Origin: a virus
Virus record (IMG/VR): IMGVR_UViG_3300009182_000007
Coordinates: 1 to 40,618 of that record
Strand: one strand, 5' to 3'
Length of the DNA stretch: 40,618 bases
This document shows positions 30,829-37,699 of the stretch, one piece after another (positions within the stretch are counted from its first letter, which is position 1; each line of letters starts with the position of its first letter). Made by a program: the position numbers and the translations under genes. The notes under the pieces were generated by a model that had not been told where the DNA came from, did no database searches, and saw only the letters and a list, made by a program, of their open reading frames with translations.

Positions 30829-31180
30829 GATCGGCGACTTTATTCTTACATTGCTGCACAGCATTACGAACACCCATATCCTGCATTGGCAAGCCCCGAC
30901 CTATTCGGAACATATTGCATTAGGTGAGTTTTACGATGAATTGTCCGATCTGGTTGACACTCTGACAGAATCCATGATGGGCAAGTACCAGACAGTTCCG
31001 ACCTTCCCCGTGACTTACCACGGGCCAGCAGCCACCGGACTAGAAGAACTGGTAACGCTAGGCATCTATTTTTCTGAAGGACGCAAAGACCTTCCGCAGG
31101 ATAGTGAAATCCAAAACCTATGTGATGAAATCCAGGCATTGATCGACCAAACAACATATAAACTCAAATTCCTAAAATAG
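30821..31180 (+). CDS. Ferritin/Dps-like phage protein (DUF5856 type)
   Basis: 119 aa. ITNTHILHWQAPTYSEHIALGEFYDELSDLVDTLTESMMG has the helix pattern of ferritin-like (Dps) proteins, in which HILHWQ, H, E and D residues sit where Dps binds iron. The rest gives two more helices (GLEELVTLGIYFSEGRK; SEIQNLCDEIQALIDQT). Similar proteins occur in T4-like phages as DUF5856. It overlaps the nuclease gene by 8 nt. The function is not known: DNA protection, iron binding or a host-directed role are possible. Confidence 0.65.
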   Translation: MDKIGDFILTLLHSITNTHILHWQAPTYSEHIALGEFYDELSDLVDTLTESMMGKYQTVPTFPVTYHGPAATGLEELVTLGIYFSEGRKDLPQDSEIQNLCDEIQALIDQTTYKLKFLK

Positions 31181-31494
31181 CCAGCAAAATCAGCCTTTTT
31201 TCCAGCAAAGAAATTAGGCACTCAAATTTTTTGAGGGGGGGGGATCAAACATTTTTCCCCTGCAAAAACGCCAAAAATCCGGTTGGCAGATGTGGTCGAA
31301 TTGACGATCATCGCCAAATACCCCCCAAGATTACCAAAAATCGATGTTTTTTTGGCAATAAACTGCCCCTGTTTTTCCCGCTGCCCACAGCGAAAACTCT
31401 GATTTTCACCAGCACAGCGCACAGCACAGCGCATTACAGGCGCAGCAGAGCGCATCGGCGCACAGCAGCGCACAGCACTATAGGCGCACAGCAA
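31181..31494. other. Gene-free hairpin-rich stretch at the edge of the accessory island
   Basis: No supported gene. Seen: ctcaaa/tttgag hairpin (31221-31235) running into nine Gs (31235-31243), a C6 tract near 31321, ccaaaaa/tttttgg (31334-31340, 31349-31355) and the repeat cluster at 31417-31493. The AAT/TTT- and G/C-run composition differs from the coding blocks. The first hairpin may end the plus-strand early transcripts. Confidence 0.5.
31417..31493. repeat. Iterated 10-mer gcgcacagca (4 copies), origin/iteron candidate
   Basis: Exact copies lie at 31417-31426, 31458-31467, 31468-31477 and 31484-31493, with degenerate copies between them. Inverted relatives (ctgtgctgcgctgcgc) occur near 31605-31620 and A-rich runs at 31690-31720. 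Clustered short repeats beside A/T-rich DNA are typical of initiator-binding sites or strong regulatory sites. Confidence 0.65.
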
Positions 31495-31518
31495 CAAAAA
31501 AACCCGCGCAATGGCGGG
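31495..31518 (-). terminator. Intrinsic terminator for the minus-strand island
   Basis: Minus strand: CCCGC (31518-31514), loop, GCGGG (31507-31503), then a run of seven Ts (31502-31496). It lies just past the stop of the 50-aa gene at 31527. Confidence 0.85.
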
Positions 31519-31526
31519 CTGTGGGT

Positions 31527-31679
31527 TTAGGTCAAATCAGCATCTAATCGGCGCAGCGCGACATGGTGCAATAAAACGTGGGTTTTACTCATGTGGCGCG
31601 TGGGCTGTGCTGCGCTGCGCTTTATTTCGTCAATGGTCAACAGGCGCAACAGGGCGCTGAGATATTCTGAACGTGTCAT
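31527..31679 (-). CDS. 50-aa small protein of the accessory island
   Basis: Starts MTRSEYLSALLRLLTIDEIK and ends LRRLDADLT; basic, helical and leucine-rich. The ATG has GAGGTG 5 nt upstream, and a strong terminator follows 8 nt after the stop, which together support a real gene despite its size. Its codons (GCG, CGC, CTG) differ from the phage average. Function unknown. Confidence 0.65.
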   Translation of the reverse strand: MTRSEYLSALLRLLTIDEIKRSAAQPTRHMSKTHVLLHHVALRRLDADLT

Positions 31680-31826
31680 TACGTCACCTCACAAAAAAAA
31701 AACAAAAAACAGGCAAAAAACAGCCCGATACAGGCCGCAAAAAGACAATCAGCGATAACGCTGCGCTGTGATGCTGGTTGATAATGTGACCGCATAAAAA
31801 CCCCTAAAACAGGCCAAGATTAGCCC

Positions 31827-31851
31827 GTAAACCCTCACGCGAAGGGTTTAC
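31827..31851 (-). terminator. 9-bp hairpin after the GP88 gene
   Basis: gtaaaccct (31827-31835) pairs perfectly with agggtttac (31843-31851) around a 7-nt loop, 14 nt past the stop of the GP88-family gene. There is no T-tract, so it may be an RNA-stabilising 3' hairpin or a factor-dependent terminator. Confidence 0.55.
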
Positions 31852-31865
31852 AGATAACCCTAGAA

Positions 31866-32519
31866 TTATGCGGCCTTGATCTTAATAACGCGCATCATTT
31901 TTGCACCATGCGCGGGATAGCAAATTAGATCAATCGATTTATCCCAACAGGCTCGACAGCCCGAGCACTTACCCGAATTCTCGTATGCGCGACATAGTGA
32001 AACGCCATTGATTTGCTGAAATGTCGCTGCATCGGGGCCAATAGTGGATCCATGCAAACCAGGAATAAAACTACCGTCAATAGAATCGGCGGAAAAACGA
32101 ACGGAAACATTAGGCAGCTGGCGCATTGCATCAAACACCATGCGGAATTTAGGGAATTTATGCATACGGGTTGGGAGCCAGTGCTTCACCCATGGCGTGC
32201 GCTGCATCACCTCAAGCACTTTCTCTGCCAGTGCCAGCGAATATAGGTCACCAGAATCGAGCCAGCGAAAATAACGATCGGTCTCAAGCTCGGCCACCAT
32301 ATCGTCGCACCATTCAATGCGCTGCCAATCGTCGCGATTAGCTAATCGGGGCGCTTTCACGTTGGGATAATTGTAGTTCCCTGTAGTGGCATAACAGCCT
32401 TTACAAGCATCAACCAGCACACCAGGCGACTCAATAGAGCCAGGGCACGTGTCAATAGCCTGTAGCGACCAGCTGCGAATACCATCCAATTTTGACGTTA
32501 CAGAAATACGAATTGTCAT
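31866..32519 (-). CDS. GP88-family protein (cysteine-rich, function unknown)
   Basis: 217 aa. Matches the 'gene product 88' family known from mycobacteriophages and other mobile elements: TCPGSIES.....CKGCYA (C25, C39, C42), RWLDSGDLYS (85-94), a PWVKHWLPTR segment and SVRFSADSIDG, then five C-terminal cysteines (C176, C185, C188, C191, C200). Two clusters of cysteines suggest bound metal or Fe-S clusters; the biochemical role is unknown. Its ribosome site sits in a 14-nt leader element that is also in front of the next gene. It lies on the strand opposite to its neighbours, so it is probably an imported cargo gene. Confidence 0.85.
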   Translation of the reverse strand: MTIRISVTSKLDGIRSWSLQAIDTCPGSIESPGVLVDACKGCYATTGNYNYPNVKAPRLANRDDWQRIEWCDDMVAELETDRYFRWLDSGDLYSLALAEKVLEVMQRTPWVKHWLPTRMHKFPKFRMVFDAMRQLPNVSVRFSADSIDGSFIPGLHGSTIGPDAATFQQINGVSLCRAYENSGKCSGCRACWDKSIDLICYPAHGAKMMRVIKIKAA

Positions 32520-32527
32520 TGTGAATT

Positions 32528-32541
32528 CTCCAAAAGGTTAA
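32528..32541 (-). promoter_or_regulatory. Leader element (ribosome site) duplicated from 32825-32838
   Basis: ctccaaaaggttaa appears here and at 32825-32838, in each case 9 nt from the start codon on the minus strand (TTAACCTTTTGGAG-N8-ATG). It contains the GGAG ribosome site. Identical spacing suggests a shared translational control site or a recent duplication of the gene front. Confidence 0.7.
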
Positions 32542-32543
32542 AT

Positions 32544-32816
32544 TTATTGTGAAAGTGCTTTATTGATACCAAAAACCAAAGAATCGATATCTTTGGCCCA
32601 TTGATTTACTTCGCCCGTGTAGTCCTTTAAGTGCTTTGCAGTGCGATACATATAGCCCAATGATCCAAAGCTTTCAGTATTTACGTACACGATACGATCA
32701 CCTAGCGATATAAACCCGCTGCAACCCCTTTTATCGCCATTTATGCTTATGTTTTTTAATGAAACGCTATGCGCTGCAGTGAATCGGTTTTTCAATTTGG
32801 TTGAGAGAATGATCAT
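32544..32816 (-). CDS. Small conserved phage/bacterial protein (90 aa)
   Basis: MIILSTKLKNRFTAAHSVSLKNISINGDKRGCSGFISLGDRIVYVNTE..., then YRTAKHLKDYTGEVNQWAKDID, is a pattern I recall from uncharacterised small proteins of phages and plasmids. Probably a mixed alpha/beta domain. First gene of the minus-strand island, under the promoter and palindrome at 32844-32874. Function unknown. Confidence 0.75.
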   Translation of the reverse strand: MIILSTKLKNRFTAAHSVSLKNISINGDKRGCSGFISLGDRIVYVNTESFGSLGYMYRTAKHLKDYTGEVNQWAKDIDSLVFGINKALSQ

Positions 32817-32824
32817 TTTGAATG

Positions 32825-32838
32825 CTCCAAAAGGTTAA
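32825..32838 (-). promoter_or_regulatory. Leader element (ribosome site), second copy
   Basis: Same 14 bases and same spacing to the start codon (32816) as the copy at 32528-32541. Confidence 0.7.
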
Positions 32839-32843
32839 TAGAA

Positions 32844-32879
32844 GGTAAAAGTTTACCCTCTTACCTATATAGCATAATA
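32844..32879 (-). promoter_or_regulatory. Promoter and palindromic operator of the minus-strand island
   Basis: Minus strand: an extended -10, TGC-TATATA (32874-32866), overlapping a second -10 candidate TATTAT (32879-32874), is followed at about +1 by the perfect palindrome ggtaaa-ag-tttacc (32844-32857). No clear -35 is seen. A repressor bound there would block initiation. Confidence 0.5.
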
Positions 32880-33483
32880 GAAACGTGCCAGCTTTTAAAA
32901 AAGCCTTATAAATCAACCACTTAGCACATCTAAGAAAAACCCTAATGTGTTTATATACAGTAGTTTTTATGCGTTAAGTGCATAACGTACTTGAAAATGC
33001 ACAATCCAAGCGCATCGAAAAAAAACCTTTAACCTTAGGCCATTAGCTGCCCTGAACGTATAGTCTGACACCATAAAGACACGGGTTAAAACTTTGGCCT
33101 ATCAATCCGCGCAATCCTAAGCACTCAGGCCTAGTTTGTCTCTCATAACAGTAAGGGAAAACATATAGGCGCATAGGGTTTGGGATATCGGGAAACGTCA
33201 GACTGGCTAACAAAAAACCCTTTGAATGATCGGGCACCCTTCCCCCGAGTAAATCATTCCCCCTGATTTAATCTAAACCACCCCCCCAGTCCTGGCATCA
33301 GACCCCCCCAAGCAGAGGGGGTACCCCTGCGGATTGTGCGGAAAGAGGGGGGCCGGTCACCCATTCCCAAAATTTCTACAAAAACTTTTACCCCAACATT
33401 TACCCAATGCAGCAGTCATGGAAAAACACCTATACAATTCCCTGTATAAAAATTTTTACCCAAAACTTTTTTGGAGCATTGCA
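32880..33483. other. Gene-free control region before the late genes; packaging-site candidate
   Basis: No convincing gene. Features: cgtta/taacg palindrome (32972-32976, 32983-32987), gaatgat/atcattc (33224-33230, 33253-33259), and five or more C-runs at 33242-33309 with ccccc/ggggg (33305-33309, 33317-33321) and the palindrome ggggtacccc (33318-33327). An A/T-rich late-promoter-like stretch (33380-33470) contains tatac/gtata. The G-rich strand could fold as a quadruplex. Regions just upstream of terminase genes often hold the pac or cos site. A 64-codon minus-strand frame at 33043-33237 is not convincing. Confidence 0.5.
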
Positions 33484-34008
33484 ATGGAATCTCAACGTGA
33501 GTGGAAATTAGCGCATCCTCTTGAAGATGTGACTGAGATCGTCAACATGGCGGATCAATACTTTGTGGATACTGGAGGCATTCTCCAGAAGAACAAAGAG
33601 ATATTCCGTAAGAATGTTACTGTTGCGTCTACTGTCCAACTGTTTGACAAGACCAAAGAGTTCTTGGCAGTGTGTCGGGAAACCAAAGAGGATAGTGAGC
33701 GAATGCTGGCTTACTGCTGGTTTGACAGGTTTGGGTATACGACCTACTCCCACGAAGAGATTTCCAACGCCAAATTCCACCATGTTGAACCAGACCTGTC
33801 TGCAAGGCTCAAAATACGCCTTATTGACGAAATGATTGACCAACATATACTATGGGCAGCAAATTGTGGAATTCCGGTCATTTGCTCTACCAGCATTCGA
33901 CCTGAACACGATGTGTTTATGAGGCTTCACAAACGGCGTGGGTTTACTGTCAACGGCTCCTATGCTTGGATACGGACTGAAGAAGGATTGAAATGCTTGA
34001 CGAAATAA
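33484..34008 (+). CDS. GNAT-like acetyltransferase-type protein at the head of the late operon
   Basis: 174 aa from the ATG at 33484, with GGAG 7 nt upstream; the frame reaching back to 33334 has no site. The C-terminal end (HKRRGFTVNGSYAWIRTEEG) and the central strand-rich part (EFLAVCRETKEDSERMLAYCWFD) resemble the GNAT-fold proteins that some podoviruses carry before their terminase genes. The acetyl-CoA loop (Q/RxxGxG/A) is not recognisable, so an active enzyme is uncertain. It may be a structural or regulatory relative. Confidence 0.55.
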   Translation: MESQREWKLAHPLEDVTEIVNMADQYFVDTGGILQKNKEIFRKNVTVASTVQLFDKTKEFLAVCRETKEDSERMLAYCWFDRFGYTTYSHEEISNAKFHHVEPDLSARLKIRLIDEMIDQHILWAANCGIPVICSTSIRPEHDVFMRLHKRRGFTVNGSYAWIRTEEGLKCLTK

Positions 34009-34460
34009 GGCCAGAAGGTAAGACTGTTTCTACTGAAAAGCAGAAAGAGTACGCTCGGGCTTATTCTGCTAAAAAACGTGCCGAGAAACGGGCGCAGAAG
34101 CTGGCTACTGGACAAGCATTGCCAAAAGAACCCAAACCAGCAAGCCACTCTCCTGGACGACCAAAATCCGTGGTTAATCGGGTTACCGAGTATGGTGCTT
34201 TGTTTAACAAACTCAATGATGAACATATTGCTAAAGGGTTCCCGCCCTTGAAGACGGCTATGGAAGTTCTTATTGAGGCTATGCAATCTGATGAACTAGA
34301 TATTAAAGATAAGGCTAAAATCGCTGATAAGCTGGCTCCCTTTGAATCTAGTCGTGCGCCAATCATCTCGATTGAACACGTTCAGAATATCAACAAAGAA
34401 GAAGAAGTTACGGCTGATGACGCTTTGGAAGACTTTATGGAATCACTTAGAAAGGTGTAA
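33993..34460 (+). CDS. Putative small terminase subunit (TerS)
   Basis: 155 aa. N-terminal basic coiled region (KEYARAYSAKKRAEKRAQKL), a SPGRPKSVVNRVTEYGALFNKLNDEHIAKG segment suited to DNA binding, helix-rich centre (DIKDKAKIADKLAPFES) and an acidic C-terminal helix (ADDALEDFMESLRKV) that could bind the large subunit. It starts 16 nt inside the previous gene. Position ahead of TerL supports the call; the sequence alone is not decisive. Confidence 0.55.
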   Translation: MLDEIRPEGKTVSTEKQKEYARAYSAKKRAEKRAQKLATGQALPKEPKPASHSPGRPKSVVNRVTEYGALFNKLNDEHIAKGFPPLKTAMEVLIEAMQSDELDIKDKAKIADKLAPFESSRAPIISIEHVQNINKEEEVTADDALEDFMESLRKV

Positions 34461-34461
34461 T

Positions 34462-34608
34462 ATGCCGCTAAAATCTGGTACATCAAAGAAAACCTTTGAA
34501 AAAAATATTAAGACTGAAATTAAGGCCGGTAAGAAGCCTGACCAAGCCGCCGCCATTGCTTACGCAATGAAACGTGATTCTGACGATAAACGCAAAAAGA
34601 AGGGTTAA
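34462..34608 (+). CDS. 48-aa conserved basic phage protein
   Basis: MPLKSGTSKKTFEKNIKTEIKAGKKPDQAAAIAYAMKRD... is a pattern I know from many phages ('MPLKKGSSKKTISKNIKTEMKAGKP.KQAVAIA'). The family is named only hypothetical; the basic charge suggests DNA or capsid binding. Start is the ATG at 34462 just after the TerS stop; the longer frame from 34342 is a shadow. Confidence 0.75.
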   Translation: MPLKSGTSKKTFEKNIKTEIKAGKKPDQAAAIAYAMKRDSDDKRKKKG

Positions 34609-34612
34609 TCCT

Positions 34613-34882
34613 ATGTCTACCAATTTCTTGTACGCCCAAGCGCCTAATCGCAAGGGTAATCAATCCAAGCATCCTGCTGAACACAAGTCTGTTCCTAGCG
34701 GTTCTGGCAAACTGGCTACTCCTGCTGGCAATCAAGGCGCTCCCAAGGTGCGCGATCCTTTTGGTAACAACAATGCTCCCGCTATGAAGCAATCTGTTAA
34801 GTTGTCCAAGCCCGTTGGTTATGATGGCGCTTGCCACAATGATGGTTACATGAATAGTGACCGTAAAAACTATTTGAAGTGA
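34613..34882 (+). CDS. 89-aa small late-operon protein
   Basis: Starts at the ATG at 34613 (MSTNFLYAQAPNRKGNQSKH). Basic, Gly/Asn/Ser/Pro-rich and mostly disordered, with a short end domain (VGYDGACHNDGYMNSDRKNYLK). Function unknown; codon use is as biased as in the capsid gene, suggesting good expression. Confidence 0.7.
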   Translation: MSTNFLYAQAPNRKGNQSKHPAEHKSVPSGSGKLATPAGNQGAPKVRDPFGNNNAPAMKQSVKLSKPVGYDGACHNDGYMNSDRKNYLK

Positions 34883-34889
34883 GGTTAAT

Positions 34890-35114
34890 ATGTCTGCATA
34901 CGGAACCGTAATCTCTGGCGGTAAACAGATGAGCAAAGGTCTTACAAAAGGCATTAATGACAAACTGGATGGCCTTGCTGACCGCCGTGAGCGTTCGCAA
35001 ACCATTGCGACTTCTGTCAACAATGCTTACAAGGTAAATACCCTGTCTGAGCAACACACTCAAGATATTAATGGTGGCAAGTTCACCGCTGGCAAACGTC
35101 CCGCAAAGGTCTAA
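34890..35114 (+). CDS. 74-aa small late-operon protein
   Basis: MSAYGTVISGGKQMSKGLTK..., with a helical centre (GINDKLDGLADRRERSQTIA) and a basic end. Preceded by GAGG. No family recognised; possibly a small virion or head-assembly protein from its position before the terminase. Confidence 0.7.
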   Translation: MSAYGTVISGGKQMSKGLTKGINDKLDGLADRRERSQTIATSVNNAYKVNTLSEQHTQDINGGKFTAGKRPAKV

Positions 35115-35115
35115 T

Positions 35116-35274
35116 ATGATTATCGAAGCATTTAAACGCGATATTGAAAACAAAATTTGGGCTATCGAAGGCGAACTAAAAGTTCTCCTGCACGATGCAT
35201 TCATTGCTCTTCACAAACCACAAGTTGGTGATGAGATTGACCACAATAACATTGAACCCCCTGCTAACCAATAA
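35116..35274 (+). CDS. 52-aa small late-operon protein
   Basis: MIIEAFKRDIENKIWAIEGE..., a helical domain (KVLLHDAFIALHKPQVGDEI) and a polar end. Starts one base after the previous stop; the longer frame from 35071 is a shadow. Function unknown. Confidence 0.7.
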   Translation: MIIEAFKRDIENKIWAIEGELKVLLHDAFIALHKPQVGDEIDHNNIEPPANQ

Positions 35275-35282
35275 GGAATTTT

Positions 35283-35924
35283 ATGGCAACGTATGATATT
35301 GAATCGCTTAAGGAAGACCTGCCAACTGCAAAAGAGTTGGCACAGTTTGTGTATGACAAGACTAACATTTCGTTAGACCTAATTGGTAAGCCAAAAGCAG
35401 ACCAATACTTGGCGGCAAAAAACGCCCTTGAGGGGAAAAAGATTCCCGCTGAATACATTAGTGATGTAAATCCCTATGTAGACAAAAAAGAGTTGATCCC
35501 GCAGGATGAGTTGCCTCCTTTGCCAGAGCGTCCAAAAGATTTGCCTGGCATTGATAGCCGCATTCACTTCTTTGGTGCGACTAATATGCCCCATCCTCTT
35601 GATCCACAATCTGACCGCAAAGTCCAAATCGACTTCTATAAGTACGATAACGGCGCTATTACATACCAAATCAATGGCCCTGTTGAACAGATCGCTATTG
35701 GTGAACGTATCAACAAGTATGGCGTTAAGCAGCCTGAGCGTTATGGTTGGATTGATCCTCGTACTGAAGAAATCCTACTCAAGCGTCCCGATGGAACTTT
35801 TACTGAAAAAGGTCGCGGAATCTACGCTTACTGCATTGGCGAAAAAGGCGGCGGTATTTGGCCCTTGATTGACCGTAACTTCTTGGCTCATATTGAGAAG
35901 AACGTCACTAATCCTTGGGCGTAA
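35283..35924 (+). CDS. 213-aa protein between small genes and terminase, unknown
   Basis: N-terminal helical part (YDIESLKEDLPTAKELAQFVYD), a Pro-rich linker (DELPPLPERPKDLPGIDSRI) and a beta-rich C-terminal half with HFFGATNMPHPLDPQS and IGEKGGGIWPLIDRNFLAHIE. No family recognised. Stop overlaps the next start (TAATG). Placement among packaging genes suggests a virion-assembly or packaging role. Confidence 0.7.
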   Translation: MATYDIESLKEDLPTAKELAQFVYDKTNISLDLIGKPKADQYLAAKNALEGKKIPAEYISDVNPYVDKKELIPQDELPPLPERPKDLPGIDSRIHFFGATNMPHPLDPQSDRKVQIDFYKYDNGAITYQINGPVEQIAIGERINKYGVKQPERYGWIDPRTEEILLKRPDGTFTEKGRGIYAYCIGEKGGGIWPLIDRNFLAHIEKNVTNPWA

Positions 35925-36112
35925 TGGAAGACTACGCTGTTCTTTTTCGGCAAAAACTATCTGGTCAAGCAGAGGTATGCGCTCGTAAAACTTTGGAAAC
36001 ATTGCAGAAAGACCTGCAAGGGGCAAAAGCCCTTTCTCCGGAAGACATTTACTACCTTACCTCTGCTGCCCAGATACTTTTAACAATGCGCGATTACTAT
36101 GGCAAAGAGTGA
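35924..36112 (+). CDS. 62-aa helical protein before TerL
   Basis: Start at the ATG at 35924 in the TAATG overlap (MEDYAVLFRQKLSGQAEVCA). Helical (TLETLQKDLQGAKALSPEDI, YYLTSAAQILLTMRDYYGK). Overlaps TerL by 14 nt. It may be a terminase partner. Confidence 0.65.
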   Translation: MEDYAVLFRQKLSGQAEVCARKTLETLQKDLQGAKALSPEDIYYLTSAAQILLTMRDYYGKE

Positions 36113-37691
36113 AGCCAGTAGTTACATTCAGCCCATTTACAAAGAACGTGCGTTAAAGCATTTGGTTAAACTTGCTGGTGGCAAACAATACCTCAAGTAT
36201 TTGGATGAAGACCAGATAAGGGCGATGCACGTTGCAAGGGACAAGATTGCAAAAGATATGCAATTTAATACCTTAAAGTGGTTTCGTCCTTTTCCTTACC
36301 AATCAAAATTCTTTGAAACCGGCGCAAAATATTCTCGCCGTGGCATGATTGCTGCTAATCGTGCTGGTAAAACAATCGCGTCTACCTATGAAACTGCCTA
36401 TCATCTGACAGGCAAGTATCCAAAGGATTGGAAAGGCAAGCGTTGGGATAAACCCATCATTGTTATGGCCTCTGGTGAATCTTGGGAACAGGTAGCCAAG
36501 ACTTTGCAGTCCAAGTTATTGGGTTGTGACGATATCAAGCAGTCCTATAAATTGGGAACAGGTTCAATTCCTCTGGAAGACATTGATGAAAAATCCATAC
36601 GCACGGACGGCGCAAACGTGTTGGCTATTGAAGTCTGGCACATTACCGGTGGAAAATCAAAACTCTACTTTTCGAATTACACGCAACAAGTCCGACACCT
36701 GCAAGGATTTGAACTCGACCTCGTTGTCCTTGACGAACAACCGCCAGATGAGACTTTTTCAGAACTTGTTGTCCGTACAGCATCTAGAAACGGACAGGTT
36801 ATCTGTTCCTTCACCCCACTAAAGGGTTTATCAGGGCTTGTACGCAAGTTCTGGGACAACATTGAGGGCTACTGCCACGTTCGGGTTACATGGAACGACA
36901 TTCCCTATGAAAACGAATGGGGTGAACCATTCTTTTCCAAGGAAGAACGTGAGCAATTGTCCCGAGACTTTATGCCTTGGGAGCGTGAATGCCGTATAAA
37001 TGGTATCCCAATGGTAGGCAAAGGCGTTGTATTCCCAATGCTCAAGTGGCCTACTTACAAAGGAATTGACGTTGACCTTAAATCTAATGAAAAAATGGAG
37101 CGTCTTATTTCTTTTGACTTGGGAATTAAGAACGACCCGACTGTTATCTCGTTCCTTTTCCGCGATCCTGTCGAGGAAATTATTTATCTTCATCGCCAAA
37201 TTACCGTTCCTCAAGGAGAAACCCCTGACGAGTACGTCCATTACTTACTTGACAGAGAATCTCGCAATGTACCAATTGCTTTACCGCATGACGCGGGCAC
37301 GGCTGGTCGTTATACCCTTACAGAACAATCTGTTCGTGAAGTCTTTGAAGACAATTACAATCTAAATTGCATTCCTGGCGCTATTCTTAACCCGCCAAAC
37401 GATCAAGGCAAGGTTACAAACCACATTTCCTATGGTATTAACGTCATGCGTACCGGAATGGAACGTGGGACTTTTATGATTAATGAATCTTGCGTGGAGT
37501 TTTTGGATGAAGCCAGAAACTACGCCATTGACGATGCCGGTAAGTTCCTTGGTAAAGATGACCACATAGATTCTGCTCGTATTGGTATACTCGCATTAAT
37601 TCAAGGTCATGGTGAATCAATGGTTAGCCGCGCTAATACTTTTGCAAGACGCAGACCAGAAGCCTTGGACGGCAAAGTCCAGCGAATATAG
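36099..37691 (+). CDS. terL: Terminase large subunit
   Basis: 530 aa. ATPase domain: Walker A AANRAGKT (85-92), Walker B LVVLDEQPP (D212, E213) and the coupling motif SFTPL (237-241). RNase H-like nuclease: SFDLGIKNDPTV (D340), ALPHDAGTAG (D398) and LGKDDHIDSARI (D487/D488, D491), the three acidic sites that bind two metals. DEQ at the Walker B and the overall length resemble terminases of P22/SU10-like phages, which package by the headful mechanism. It cuts concatemers and pumps DNA through the portal. Confidence 0.93.
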   Translation: MAKSEASSYIQPIYKERALKHLVKLAGGKQYLKYLDEDQIRAMHVARDKIAKDMQFNTLKWFRPFPYQSKFFETGAKYSRRGMIAANRAGKTIASTYETAYHLTGKYPKDWKGKRWDKPIIVMASGESWEQVAKTLQSKLLGCDDIKQSYKLGTGSIPLEDIDEKSIRTDGANVLAIEVWHITGGKSKLYFSNYTQQVRHLQGFELDLVVLDEQPPDETFSELVVRTASRNGQVICSFTPLKGLSGLVRKFWDNIEGYCHVRVTWNDIPYENEWGEPFFSKEEREQLSRDFMPWERECRINGIPMVGKGVVFPMLKWPTYKGIDVDLKSNEKMERLISFDLGIKNDPTVISFLFRDPVEEIIYLHRQITVPQGETPDEYVHYLLDRESRNVPIALPHDAGTAGRYTLTEQSVREVFEDNYNLNCIPGAILNPPNDQGKVTNHISYGINVMRTGMERGTFMINESCVEFLDEARNYAIDDAGKFLGKDDHIDSARIGILALIQGHGESMVSRANTFARRRPEALDGKVQRI

Positions 37692-37699
37692 GATACAAA

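Noticed and set aside
31222-31530. Opposed 91- and 99-codon frames over the iterated repeats
   Set aside because: Cys/Arg/Ala-rich and His/Thr/Ala-rich translations of short repeats and homopolymers; not protein-like.
33043-33237. 64-codon minus-strand frame in the control region before the late genes
   Set aside because: GTG start with a G-rich site but unlikely protein composition, isolated between palindromes and on no operon; not kept as a gene.
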